Positions 19,527-30,477 of a DNA stretch of 64,000 bases are shown here, one piece after another (position 1 is the first letter of the stretch; every line of letters begins with the position of its first letter). Location of the stretch: contig CM056743.1 of NCBI GenBank assembly GCA_029851415.1, positions 97,190,501-97,254,500 on the forward strand, in the 5' to 3' direction. The DNA is from Eretmocerus hayati. Its lineage: Eukaryota > Arthropoda > Insecta > Hymenoptera > Aphelinidae. The notes under the pieces are model-generated. The model was not told the DNA's origin. It was given only the letters and a program-made list of their open reading frames with translations, and made no database searches. Made by a program: the position numbers and the translations under genes.

Positions 19527-20774
19527 TCAGTTTGGAGGTACAGAGCGACGTGGTAAAAAATTAAGCTCTAGTTCAGAGCTCAGAGGAATGAGACGAGACG
19601 TACGAGTTTCGCGCATGCAAACTATCAAGTTTTTAACCACAGGTCTTTCATAATTCAAGTTCTTGGAAACTAATAGAGCTTTTTTGTACAGTTGGTACAC
19701 TTCCCGTGGCCACAAGGCTCTGCAAAAAATTGAGGAGTCACCTGGGACATTGAGTATAGTGGCGATTGTTTTCTCTTTCAAAACTGGTGTGCGCGAAATT
19801 AACTCATCTCTCACAACCGTCGGATTCATCTTCATAACAAGGGCAAAAAAATTTGGATTCGAGGTCCGATTTGCCGAGTTTGCTTGAGGTTGCATATTTG
19901 GGATATTTTGCAAAGGGACTAAGTCAGGGCCATTCCAGACACGCAGGTTTATGATATGTTGAGTAAAATGAGGCACACCTAGCGAGTTAAGAAGTTTGGT
20001 GGCAATTTCTGCATGAGAAAGCTGCGTGTTACGAGGAAGACCGCTGACCAAGATTTCTGCGTTATCGACTAAAATGCTGCGGTTGGTCAAATGCTCAACT
20101 GCATTCTGCACGGTATCAACACGACTCTCAATTTGCGCGATGCGTGCAGTCACACTCGAATCCAGAGCATTAATTTTTGAGTCAACATTGTCCATTCGTT
20201 CGTTGAAATTTTCAATGAACTTAGTAAAGTAAGCCGAAGCGGCATCCTGCCCCGTAGAGCCGTTAGCTTTACTGCCCATGTCAATTTGAGACTCGACCGA
20301 GGATAATGAATCACCTGACTCCGAGAGTGAGGAAGATGGACAATGCTGTTTCGCGTCTCTAGCTGTGGTGGGAGAGGGAGGTGAAGCTACACGTTTGGGA
20401 GTCGAGCTAACGCCGGCGCTCGACGTTCCGATGGTCGCACTGGCAAAAGGTGGGGGAGTGGATGGAATAGGAAACTGCAGAGAAGCAGCTGAGCTAGCAC
20501 TTTGACACTCACTTGATAATAATAACTCTGAGGCAGCCGGAAGACTCGCGGATTTGACAGCTAAATCACTTGGAAATTGAGAACGCGCGAGCTCAGACAG
20601 TTTGCACTTAGGGCACTGGAAACATAGCTCGGCGAGTGTTGTATACGGAACACAATCAACGTGCGTGAGGTTAGCGCAATTTGTGCAAAGTTTAGAGGTT
20701 TCGTCACGTTTCACTGGACTTGCACAAACAGCACAAGTGAGTCTGCCGGCAGGAGCACTACGCACATTCATCAC
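19527..20774 (-). CDS. LINE ORF1 with N-terminal zinc finger
   Basis: A 415-residue protein. Cys pairs at residues 15-60 (C-A-V-C, C-T-N-C, H-V-D-C, C-P-K-C) form a PHD-like finger. A Ser/Pro-rich segment (about 90-170) is followed by a coiled coil (about 185-240, heptad-like I/V/L spacing) and a basic C-terminal domain. Its role is nucleoprotein formation with the LINE RNA. It precedes ORF2 with a short gap or overlap depending on the ORF2 start. Confidence 0.75.
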   Translation of the reverse strand: MMNVRSAPAGRLTCAVCASPVKRDETSKLCTNCANLTHVDCVPYTTLAELCFQCPKCKLSELARSQFPSDLAVKSASLPAASELLLSSECQSASSAASLQFPIPSTPPPFASATIGTSSAGVSSTPKRVASPPSPTTARDAKQHCPSSSLSESGDSLSSVESQIDMGSKANGSTGQDAASAYFTKFIENFNERMDNVDSKINALDSSVTARIAQIESRVDTVQNAVEHLTNRSILVDNAEILVSGLPRNTQLSHAEIATKLLNSLGVPHFTQHIINLRVWNGPDLVPLQNIPNMQPQANSANRTSNPNFFALVMKMNPTVVRDELISRTPVLKEKTIATILNVPGDSSIFCRALWPREVYQLYKKALLVSKNLNYERPVVKNLIVCMRETRTSRLIPLSSELELNFLPRRSVPPN

Positions 20775-21179
20775 TCACGAACAGCATCTAGTCAGGGTAT
20801 CAGTGTCTGCTCTGCTGCGAAAATGTATTGTTTACTCAGCTGTTTGCGACGATGAGCAGTATGCTGGAGCAGACGATGGATATTAACAGCCGACTTGAGC
20901 GCGCTCCGTGGATGTCGCTGTTGCTGCTGCAATGTGCGAAGAGCGCTGCGTCGTGTTGAAATTTGTGCCATGCGATGACATAACCTCAGCTCGTGAACAA
21001 CAGGTATTTTGGCTTCCTGGCTCTATATTTGAGCCAACCTGGTGAAAACTCAATGTTGTCGAGAGCCAGTAGAAGTCCAAGAATACCTGTGAAACAAATC
21101 TCTCTCCCGAGAGTGCGAAAAAATAATATGAGTAAGCGTTCTTATGGGAGCGATGTGAAAAGCAGCCGGCCAGTCACTT

Positions 21180-21183
<4 letters not shown>
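20775..21183. other. Spacer between LINE copy 2 and the (GA)n tract
   Basis: Includes the likely 5' UTR of LINE copy 2. No gene, RNA or repeat array is recognised. Confidence 0.4.

Positions 21184-21239
<56 letters not shown>
21184..21239. repeat. (GA)n microsatellite, about 28 units
   Basis: Uninterrupted GA repeat ending directly in the left target-site duplication of the R1-like LINE. Confidence 0.95.
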
Positions 21240-21244
<5 letters not shown>

Positions 21245-21247
21245 GGG

Positions 21248-21561
21248 GTGAACCCAAGGTGGGATGGAGCAGAGTGAGAATCCGTGAGAAGGGAGGCATC
21301 CCACGCTGCTATAACTGCCTAGAGTATGGCCACAAGGCCTCAGGCTGCAAAAAAGAGAAGGCAGAGGAACGTCAACCGAAACTCTGCTTCCAGTGCGGTG
21401 AACCAGGACACCTCGCCGCTACCTGTAAAGAGAAACCAAAATGCCTCAGCTGCGTGGCTATCGGAACCAGATCTGACCACAGGTCAGGCTCCAGCAACTG
21501 CACAGCCTACCAAAACGCGAGGGCGACATATAGACGCAGGGGGGGGGGAAGAAATGGCTAA
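21248..21561 (+). pseudogene. R1-like ORF1, C-terminal fragment with CCHC knuckles
   Basis: Only the zinc-knuckle end of ORF1 remains. Three Cys/His motifs are visible: C-Y-N-C...H...C, C-F-Q-C...H...C and a variant C-L-S-C...H...C. This trio is typical of R1/I-type ORF1 proteins, which bind element RNA. The stop TAA at 21559-21561 overlaps the ORF2 start codon region. Confidence 0.85.
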
Positions 21562-24500
21562 CTTCATCCAAGCCAACCTCAGGAGAAGCGGGGACGCTTG
21601 TGACCTCCTACACACTGCCGCCAAGGAAGGGGGTATCGATGTTCTGATCATCTCCGAACCGCCTCGGAAGCGCGAACTTTCCCGTTCCACGTTCGATCAC
21701 TGGGGGACCGCTGTAATTCAGATCACGAATCCCGCGATCCGCGAGACTGAACCAGCTGTTAGTGGCCGTGGTTATGCTCGAAAGACCATAGGGGGCACAG
21801 CTGTATACAGCTGCTACTACTCGCCGTCGCTCAAGACGCACGAATTTGAAGACGAGCTCCACGACCTAGAAGAGGATGTGAGGCAATGGGGGGGCCCAGC
21901 TATAATCGCGGGAGATTTCAACTCCAAGGAACCGACTTGGAGCGGGGGGCCGCGCGATAGACGGGGGGTAATACTCGCTGATGCCATGGAGGCATTGGGA
22001 TTAGTGCTCGCGAACGAGACGGGGGTTATCACCTATTACCGGCACGACACTCGGTCCCGGGAGGGAGGTTCATCATCGGTCCTCGATCGACGTTCATGAG
22101 CCCGTCGCTCATGGGACGTATGACATCGTGGGAAGTTCTGGACACGGAAACACTGAGTGACCATCGACATATTCGGTTTCGACTTAGGACTGACGGACAG
22201 AGACAGACGACACGCAGACCGCGACCAACGGGGTGGCAGGTACGGAAGCTGGACGAGGGAAAATTCCGGGAATCGATAGAAACAGTCGAAGATCTCCCGA
22301 TGAACTCCGCCTCGGACGAGGCTGTGGCGATGGTAACATCCGCCATCACGAGAGCTTGCGACGCGTCGATGCCTCGCAGGACAACACCATGTTTCTGGAG
22401 GAAACCAGAGTACTGGATCACCGATGAGATCAAGGCTCTCCGAAGAACGAGCAACAAGAAAAGGAGGACCGCATGGCAATCAAGGAAGCTGCAACGACCA
22501 TCGCTGGCGGAAGATGACAGAGCGTACAAAGAAGCAAAGAAGGCTCTCGTTCTAGCCATCCGGAGGAGCAAAGAGAAGTGCTGGGGTGAACTGTGCGACA
22601 TGGTTAACGAAGACCCCTGGGGCACGCCATATCGCGTGGTCATGTCAAAGGTCCGACCCCGGAAGGGCAACCCAGCACCGACCGATGCAGCAACATTGCG
22701 CACCATCGCGGAAGACCTCTTCCCAGCAGGAGAACCCAGAGTTACATTCCCTATGGAGAGCGAAGACCCCATCCCGCTCTTCACTATGGAAGAGCTACTC
22801 ATAGCGGCGAAGAGAATGCCGAACGGCAAGGCCCCTGGCCTGGATGGCATCCCAAACGAGGCTCTGAAACTGGTCTTCAAATACAAGCCAGATCTACTCC
22901 TCGACCTCTTCAACATCTGTCTGAGCGCGGGAACTTTCCCGGACAAGTGGAAACGCCAGAAGCTGGTCCTGATACCTAAGGGTCAAGGAGGTCAACGCCC
23001 TCTCAGCATGCTCGACAATATCGGGAAAATGTACGAGAGGATGGTGCTCAACAGGGTGGAAAAAGCCTACGAAGAAGGCGGTGGGCTATCACCAATGCAG
23101 TTCGGGTTCCGGAAGGGACGGAGCACTGTGCACGCGATCGAGGCGGTCCAAGAACGGGTTCAAGCGTCGGTAGGGAACCCATACCAAGGAAGAGGAGGAT
23201 TCTGTGCCATCATTGCGTTGGACATAAAGAACGCATTCAACTGCACGAGCTGGGAGCGAGTCTATCAATCCCAAGCAGGTAAAGTGCCCCCCTATCTACT
23301 AGCCGTCACGAGTGACTACCTGCGGAACAGGACCCTCGTGTACGACACCGACGAGGGACAAGAGATTCGGGTACTGTCCGCCGGAATCGGACAGGGATCG
23401 GTCTCCGGGCCGTTCAACTGGAACACCCAGTATGACAGCTTACTGTCTATCGAACTGCCAGAAGGAGTGATAATAGTGGCTTTCGCGGACGACGCGGGAC
23501 TCATAGTATGGGCTGACAACGAGGAACTCTTGGGTAGACGCGCGAACGAAGCGCTAGCCCGAGTCTACGAGTGGATGATTAGCAGGCTTCTGGAGCTCGC
23601 TGTCAAGAAGTGCGAAGCAATCGTGGTCACAAGGCGTAGGAAGTTTGACTTACCCCGGTTTTATATCAACGGGCAAGAGATTCCACGGAAGACAGAGCTG
23701 AAATACCTCGGTGTATGGCTCGACGACAAGTGGTCGTTCAAGAAGCACATCCAGGAAGCCGCCCAGAAGGCGAGCAAGGTCGGTGCGGCGCTCCAGCGGC
23801 TTATGCCGAATATCGGAGGACCCAAGGGAAAGAGGCGCGCACTTCTCAACACCGTCACTACCTCCATCATGCTGTACGGTGCACCCGTGTGGGGGAAGAG
23901 GGTAGAGAAGACCATCATCGAGAAGAGAATGGGGCCTGTCCACCGGAGAGCGGCCCTGAGGAGTATCCGTGCCTACCGCACTGTGTCAGGAGATGCGGCT
24001 TACGTATTGGCGAGTACTCCGCCCATCCACTTGCTCGTCGCGGAGCGAGTGAGGATCTGGGACCGCCAGAAAGTGATCGGAGCCGAACGAGTACTCACTC
24101 CGACGATGAAGGAGATCATCCGCGACAACGAGAAGGAAACCACCCTTGAGCATTGGCAAACTGAGTGGGATTCGCCATTTGCGAACGGCAGATGGACGCA
24201 CCGGCTGATCCGTGACGTAGCCAAGTGGGCGGAACGCACCCACGGAGAGATGGACTACTGGACGACGCAGGCACTGAGCGATCATGGTTGCTTCGGTTCC
24301 TATCTAACCAGGTTCAAGAAGAGGACGACCCCAGCATGTCAGTCATGCGGGGACGAATGGGATGACGCCGAACATGCCCTGTTCAAGTGCAGCGACACCC
24401 GGAGTGAGCGCGCCGAGCTGGATGAATGGCTGGGTGCTCAACTAACACCTGAGAATCTCGTCCCGTACTTACTCCGCAACCAGGAGACATGGGATAGACT

Positions 24501-24585
24501 CACCGGATACATCAAGCTGGTGATGACCCACAAAGAGGAGAAAGAGAGGGAAGTAAGGCGCCTCGAAGCGGGCGAATTACAGTGA
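21554..24585 (+). pseudogene. R1-like ORF2: endonuclease and reverse transcriptase with a frameshift
   Basis: ORF2 starts at ATG 21554, sharing 8 bases (ATGGCTAA) with the end of ORF1, an arrangement suited to termination-reinitiation. The endonuclease has I-Q-A-N-L-R, I-S-E-P, A-G-D-F-N and a late S-D-H-R motif. The frame breaks around 22070-22096; the rest, to 24585, is one open frame. RT motifs: G-L-D-G-I-P, A-L-D-I-K-N-A-F-N, G-I-G-Q-G-S-V-S-G-P and F-A-D-D near 23482. A C-terminal zinc motif C-Q-S-C...H...C lies at about 24337-24390. No RNase H is seen. These features fit the R1 clade. With one frameshift and 5' truncation the copy is dead on arrival. Confidence 0.88.
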
Positions 24586-25088
24586 CTCTGCCGATTGAAA
24601 CAGAAGAGGCCCAAATGATTCCAGGAGGAATCTGATGCACTGAAGAGGGAAGAAAGAAGAAAGAAGAGAGAAGAAAGAAGAAAGAGAGGGAACAATGAAG
24701 AGTGAAGATAGAAGATGCCGACAAGTGGCCGAAGAGAGAAGATGGAGAAGAGGAACGCTCGCAATCGAGCGCGAGACATGCCGCTCATCCTGAAGTAATG
24801 CTCACGCGGTTCCGGGATGAGATGGTAGATGCAGGTGGATCTCCTTCTTGATTGCCCGATGCCCTAGGTATCGGACATCGAGGGGAGAGGGATATTACAC
24901 GGCCGGGCCCACCTCTCGGTGGACCCCACCCAAACCCGTGTCCCGCCTGGTATGGCCTGCGTGGGCTATGCGTAGTCCGCGTAAGCTGAACCAGTCCGGT
25001 GTCTGGGGACGGATCCGAGGGATCCTGAGGCAGATTTTGCCCTCTAACCACCTTAGAAAAAAAAAAAAAAAAAAAGAGACAGGGGGGG

Positions 25089-26190
25089 TTTGGTGATGCG
25101 GGCAACGGTGGCTATATGCTCCACGTAAGAACGATGACTTGCTGCGATGAGGAGGAGGAGGGCGGCAGCAAACTCGTTGTGGGGGACAACGACGGCAACG
25201 AATTGTAGAATCGTCAAACAGCTGTATAGCCACGGATATTCAAGCCTCGGTCTGCCCGACATATATTGATATAGCCTTATGCGCGGGATACATGCAGCAC
25301 TGTGGTATGCAGAGCATATATGTGCTGGATGCACCGTGGTCTGCAGACCATGGTGTTGCACCATGACCTGCTGAGCATACTGTAAAAGGGGGCCGTGGGA
25401 GACAGAGCATTTTCAACGTGTGATTTTTGTATACCTGCAATGCTTTTCGCTCAGACGGCTTTCCCATGTATTTTAAATGGATAAAGTGTCCAATTGAATT
25501 TAAAATTGTTGGATTTTCGTGTAGCACCACTACTATGGATAGCTATAGATTTCTGTATGCGTCTCGTACTGAAAACGCGTGTATTACCAAAAATGGATGC
25601 ATAATATACCCCGGAAAGCGATGCCGATCTGAAGCTGCCAATGTGGCCAGGCCGCGCATCTAGTACGTGGCTCTTTATACTGCGCTCTTGACTCTTATGG
25701 CGGCCTTTATAGCAGCAGGGGTTGTACCGTGGCAGCTCATATGTATCGTCGACCGCGAGCGCGCAACTCTTCACTTGCTGTCTAGGGTCTTTAGATCGAA
25801 AATATAACTGCCAGTGCATTATGCATTGATGGAATCAACGAAATTTGATATCGAGTCGAAGGCGCGGTCAAAGTATGTGCACTAGTAGATCTGGGCAGTT
25901 ATATTTTGCAGATCAAAATCTCCCAGACGGCGAGTTGCGGCGAGTCGCGAGTTCCGTGTGGTCGATGACATACGCTGCTACACACGCGAAAAATCCTATC
26001 ACATCACGGAGACATACCATCACTCGACTCCTCGGACAGTCTCAACGCTAAATTTACATAGAGTATTATTTTATCTTGTGAGGACGGGCGAATATTCTCA
26101 CATGGAGAGCCTGATATAGGCACACAAATCTTACAACAACAAGTATATATTCCGAATATTCATAAAATATACGTAAATACATTAAATTCA
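25089..26190. other. No gene recognised; one inverted repeat
   Basis: Open frames here are short and unconvincing. A roughly 19-bp inverted pair (AAATATAACTGCC at about 25798 and GGCAGTTATATTTT at about 25893) flanks about 80 bp and could be a small foldback or MITE remnant. Confidence 0.4.
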
Positions 26191-26238
26191 CAAAAAAGGC
26201 CTAATTACATGTTGATAATGGAAGCGAATATGTAGGAA

Positions 26239-26560
26239 GGGCACAACTGACATCATCTATTTCGAAAGAGGCATAACTGCAGAAGAAAATTCCAAGAAGG
26301 GCGTGATTGCAGAAGGAAATTTCAAAAAGGGCGTGATTGCAGAAAATAATTCCAAAAAGGGCGTAATTGCAGCATAGAATTACAGAAAAGGCGTAATTGT
26401 CTCAACTAATCCCAGGAAATCTCGAAAAAGGGCGTAATTGCCATGATTATATTCCAAAAGGACCTAAGTCCCTGGTAAAAAAGACATAAAGGGCATCATT
26501 ACTCTTTATAGAGGGCGTAATCAGGTACAATATGGAAAAAGGGCCTTATTACCGAGGAAA
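26239..26560. repeat. Degenerate 30-bp minisatellite
   Basis: The core GGGCGTAATTGC recurs at about 26239, 26270, 26299, 26329, 26359, 26390, then more loosely at 26430, 26491, 26513 and 26541. Between cores lies an A-rich spacer with TTCC. Spacing of the best copies is 29-31 bp. Single related cores occur outside the array near 26885 and, inverted, near 27064. Confidence 0.85.
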
Positions 26561-26570
26561 AATTTTATAA

Positions 26571-27103
26571 AAATCCTCCAGAGCCTGGAAACGCTTTTTC
26601 ACCTAATATAACGATGAAAACATGTTATTCTACCTTCAAATTGAGTGTTTTCATCCTTCCCTAGTGAAAATAATTTCTCGTCATTTTCACACGACTAATG
26701 GAAGCTTTTCGTGTTCATAGAATTCTGGAGCATGAATCGAATCACCCCCTAGCAATCAGATATCTTTCAAAACATGCCCAGAAACACTCTCAAGAAATTT
26801 TGGAGACGATTGGACTTGATCTCGAGATTTTATTTCACTTTTTGTAAAGAAGAAAGGCCGAAATTTGACCCTGGATTCGGCAAAAGGGCTTGATTGCATT
26901 CTTTGGAATTGCTGAAAAAAGCTCAAAATCAAATTTCATCCCCGGCTCGAGTTGGGCTATTTCGAGAATGCTATCTTCTTAGAATTAAGTCAGGTCCACT
27001 CGTCCAACTATGCCTCTGGCGGTTTTTATTAAGTTTATATTGATTTTCTCAAAATGACCTTTTTGCAATTAGGCCCTTCTTCCGCGCGGCCCCTCAATCA
27101 GAA
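26571..27103. other. AT-rich intergenic DNA, no gene seen
   Basis: No convincing coding frame. Scattered single copies of the neighbouring minisatellite core are the only structure noticed. Confidence 0.4.
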
Positions 27104-28533
27104 TGCATGGTTGTGAGTGATATATTTCTTGAATCAGATAGGAAGAAGTATGGAAACGAAGCAATTTTTGAATCTTTCATAGAAGAAATCCGTTATCTAA
27201 GAAGAGTAGGAATCGAACTCAATTTAAAGGGACGAAAAGTGAGAGTACATTTTATTCTTAGTTTGATGACTGGTGACAACTAAGGTTTAAATAGTATATA
27301 TGAATATGTGTGTTCATTCTACAATACTCATTTTTGCAGAATTTGTTATGTCAAGGGCTTTGAAATTGATTATATGATGAAGGAGGACGAATCTCGTTTG
27401 AGAACTGTGGATAAATATGAAGAAGACTCAAAATTGAACAAAGATCCTTCAGAAACAGGCCTCAATGGCTGCAGCTCATTCAATGATATTGGAGATTCCC
27501 ATGTAATAAGAAATGCGTGTCTTGATTTGATGCATGATCTCAACGAAGGCATAAGCAATGTCGAAATGTCCAAAATTCCATTGTTGTATTTGTGTGATGA
27601 AGAGCAACGGAAATTCACGATAGATTATTTGAATGCTAGAATGTCAACTCTGGATTTCGGATTCGAGAGCGGGAATGTTCCTCCAAAGATAAGTTTAGAT
27701 TATCTGAAGAAGAATGAAAAATTCAGGATGTCTACCTCTGAGATGGTCTTTTTACTCGCTATTTCAGCGTTTTGGCTGGCGATGATATTCCAAGAGATGA
27801 CAAAGAATATGGGCTCTATCTGAAAATGAGAAAGATGATATCGATTCTCACCAAACCTATACTCACTGACGCAACTCTTTCAGAGTTAGAGATTTTGATT
27901 ATCAAACATAACATAGAGTACATTAAATTGTTTGTACACTCGAAGCCTAAATTCCATCTCTTACTCTATTACGTTAGAATGATGCGTAGGATAGGTCGAG
28001 CTATCAAAACGTCCGTCATCCGTTTCGAATCGAACAACCGCCAGATCAAACAAGCCATACAATTGTCAAATTGTCACAAAAATACTTTGAAAAGTACTGC
28101 TATACGATTGCAGTTGAGCAACATGAACTCTCATTTCAAGCCCTATAAAACTGTCTACAGATCTGATGGAAAAATCATAAAACATAGTGTTTTGATACAA
28201 TTGCTGTATCCGACAGCCATCAAAAAGGATGAGTTAATTTCCATAACCCTTAACGGGATCACGTATAAGGAAGACACCATAATCGTAATAGATGAAGAAG
28301 GCGGGGGTTTCTTCTCTGGAAAAATCTTGAATATATTCATCGTAGATAAGCAGATCATTTTCCGATACAACCCCTTCTCAGAGTACGGCTTCCACTCGCA
28401 TTTTTTGCGTATATCGTCAATTTAGAGAAAGATGTTACGAGTTTCATTGATTTTGAATCATTATCTGTAGAAGTTCCTTGTTTGTCGTTTGTTATTGAGA
28501 AAAAACAGTTTATTGTGACTAGGTATGAGATTT
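27104..28533 (+). pseudogene. Transposase-like protein (Tnp2/CACTA-type look), broken
   Basis: Three collinear coding blocks. Block 1 (about 27104-27285) ends in M-T-G-D-N. Block 2 (about 27330-27770) has a Cys motif F-C-R-I-C-Y, then L-D-L-M-H-D-L-N-E-G, and ends at M-S-T-S-E-M. Block 3 (about 27770-28425) continues after a frameshift with G-D-D-I-P...D and a basic run R-F-E-S-N-N-R-Q-I-K. A further frameshift near 28395 leads to a C-terminus ending at 28533. The MHD..EG block and Cys motif resemble large uncharacterised arthropod proteins that I associate with En/Spm (CACTA)-like transposases; this family call is from memory and tentative. The gap between blocks 1 and 2 could be an intron or a deletion. 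Confidence 0.5.
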
Positions 28534-28989
28534 GATTTAGAGATTCCATGTGTTGTTACGGATATCCAATGGGTTCTCGATAAAAATTTCCAATAGTTTG
28601 CTCAGAATAAATCTCCCATAAGTGAACACTGTTGTCAATATAATCTATCGCATGTGCCTGTACTATTGTAGTGCGCTAATTATTTTGCATTCTATATTCC
28701 TCGGGACGACTCTCATCTTGCATCCATTTAAAACTACAAGTGCACGTCCTTAGTATTTGTTCGGATGCACTTTATAAAATAACTTCTCAATAAAAGAAAC
28801 ACCGAAGCTTCATATTAACAGGATGCGTTCGCCGGCCCTCCGCGTTGATTACGCGACGACTGGCCGCGCCTGCTGCAAAACTCGGCATTGTCACGGATTC
28901 TACAAGTGACCGCACCGATCGAGCTCATGTTGATCATAAGCAGCGGTGGTGGGGGGAGCACGAAGTATAGCGGTGCGCGCAACCGAGCC
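28534..28989. other. No gene recognised
   Basis: AT-rich up to about 28820, then a GC-rich stretch leading into the 152-bp tandem array. Nothing coding is supported. Confidence 0.4.
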
Positions 28990-29600
28990 AACCTATGGTT
29001 CGCTTTTTGCGTGCAGTCGGAGCCTCATTTCTAGGTTTTCCCAGCAACCGATCTGGTCGAAAAAAAATCTGTGGTACGATCCCTCATCAAGCAACTAATT
29101 CCGGAAGTATACATCGGTCTCTTGGCCATAACCTCCAGAAAATCGGAGAAAAACCCCACTCTTGCCCTTCCATTGCCTCGTTCATGGGTGTTCCCAGCAA
29201 TTGATCGGGTTGAAAAAAATTATGTGCATATATTTTCAACGTAACAATGTGATGCTGATAAATCCACCGGTCTCCCGGCCATAACCCCCAAAAACGGGCA
29301 AAAACCCTAGTCCGGCCCTCCCATTGTATCGATTTCGGGTGTTCCCAGCGATTAATAGGGTCGAAAAATTATATGGGTGTATATTTCCAATCGAAAAATA
29401 TTTTCCGGGAGTATTTATCTGTCTCCGACCCATAACCTCCAAAAAATCGACATAGGAGTGAAAATCGCTCGAAGTCTGAGCCCCATTTCCAGGTCTTTCC
29501 AGCAACCGATCTGTTCGGAAAAAATTGTTTGGTGTGTCTTTCGACTTCTTTGCCAAAACTGGTGACTTTCCACCGATTTCCAGCTAGTAGTTACCGATAA
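28985..29600. repeat. Tandem satellite, monomer about 152 bp, about four copies
   Basis: The anchor CCAGC(A/G)A(C/T)(C/T)(G/A)AT begins at 29041, 29194, 29345 and 29499 (spacing 153, 151, 154). Each is followed by (G/T)(G/T)TCG(A/G)AAAAA, then a CGGTCTC...GGCCATAACC(T/C)CC(A/C)(A/G)AAA block. Monomers are diverged by point changes and small indels. The length is close to one nucleosome repeat. Confidence 0.85.
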
Positions 29601-29633
29601 AGAAAATTATTTGATACAAAAACCTTTTTTTAG

Positions 29634-30477
29634 ACATGATTCAAGCCTCGGACTGGAATTTCGAACATCCCATCGTGTTCCTGAGGAAATTTCCGAACAA
29701 ATAGAGCAAAAAAAAATTCGATCCATGATCGATCAAAACTTCACTGACATCAAATCAAATCGTGTAAGTGGTGAACAAATCGATGCATGGATAATTCACT
29801 AATTGATATAGAATATTAATGAATGTCATCCATTTATGTGCAGAAACGATTACTGGAAAAATGCTTTGTACAGGCATCAGATCAGCACTTTACGAAGAGA
29901 AATCTTCCTTATGAAATAGGTTTGTAAAGTTCTTCAACTGTGTTTAATTGCGGAGAATTCGGCAAACTATCTGAACCATTATTAATTAATTTCCGGGATG
30001 TACCATTGAAGAATGAATTGATAAGTATGTAGAACATGTACTGAAAATAAGAATGCAAATGAATATATATATATATATATATACTGTGTGCATTTTTGAA
30101 CTTACAGAATTGGTTGGTTATCTGGAAGATGATATTGTGAAGAAGGACAATAAGAGCGGGAATGAATGGATGGGGATTATCACTGATGGGAGGTATGAAC
30201 TGGATTTTGTTTTGATGAAATGTGAGGATGAGATTTGTCCAGTAATAGAACGTGGGAACAAGATAGGACTGATAGGGGATCTGCAAGAGAACGGTAAATT
30301 TCAACGATCTAGTGACTTGAATTGCGGTGAATTTTGTTCATTATGATTCCATTCTTGATATTTTAAGGGGTGACCTATGTTGTACGAGTAAAATCTGCTG
30401 GTAATATAAAATCATTCCCAGATGAAACAATGGCTTTGGAGGAGTTACTTGTTGTTAACGGAATTTTTGTGAGATAG
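29634..30477 (+). CDS. Four-exon gene model, unknown protein (5' end missing)
   Basis: Exons 29634-29763, 29844-29919, 30108-30293 and 30368-30477 join in one frame with matching phases (0, 1, 1) and end at TAG 30475-30477. Donors are GTAAGT, GTTTGT and GTAAAT; acceptors are TGCAG, TACAG and TTAAG, and the first exon is preceded by a T-rich tract and TAG. The visible product is about 165 residues: an acidic/basic helical first part (E-E-I-S-E-Q-I-E-Q-K-K), then a compact part with G-Y-L-E-D-D, D-G-R-Y-E, G-N-K-I-G-L-I-G and Y-V-V-R-V-K. The beta-rich pattern could be an OB-like fold, but I do not recognise the family. Intron 2 carries a (TA)n run. No stop, frameshift or transposon motif interrupts it. 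Exons upstream of 29634 are not identified, since the first exon begins in phase. Confidence 0.45.

Larger units (their letters stand above)
16155..20800 (-). mobile_element. CR1/Jockey-superfamily LINE, copy 2
   Basis: Same two-ORF layout as copy 1 but a clearly different subfamily. The 3' end carries a short (TAATC)n-type tail at about 16155-16172. The 3' UTR spans about 16173-16593 and contains no ORF. Both ORFs are intact. The 5' border is approximate. Confidence 0.85.
21235..25088 (+). mobile_element. 5'-truncated R1-clade-like LINE with 13-bp target-site duplications
   Basis: GAGACAGGGGGGG occurs at 21235-21247 and again at 25076-25088, directly after a 19-base poly(A) at 25057-25075. 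The element body is therefore about 21248-25075. It starts inside ORF1, so it is 5'-truncated, typical of incomplete target-primed reverse transcription. The 3' UTR has a GAAGAAA-rich purine tract (24640-24745). Confidence 0.9.

Noticed and set aside
21050..21304. Minus-strand frame with a poly(Ser-Leu) run
   Set aside because: Product of the (GA)n microsatellite.
26239..26560. CRISPR-like array (regular about 30-bp spacing)
   Set aside because: Spacers are not unique and repeats are degenerate; this is a minisatellite in eukaryotic DNA.
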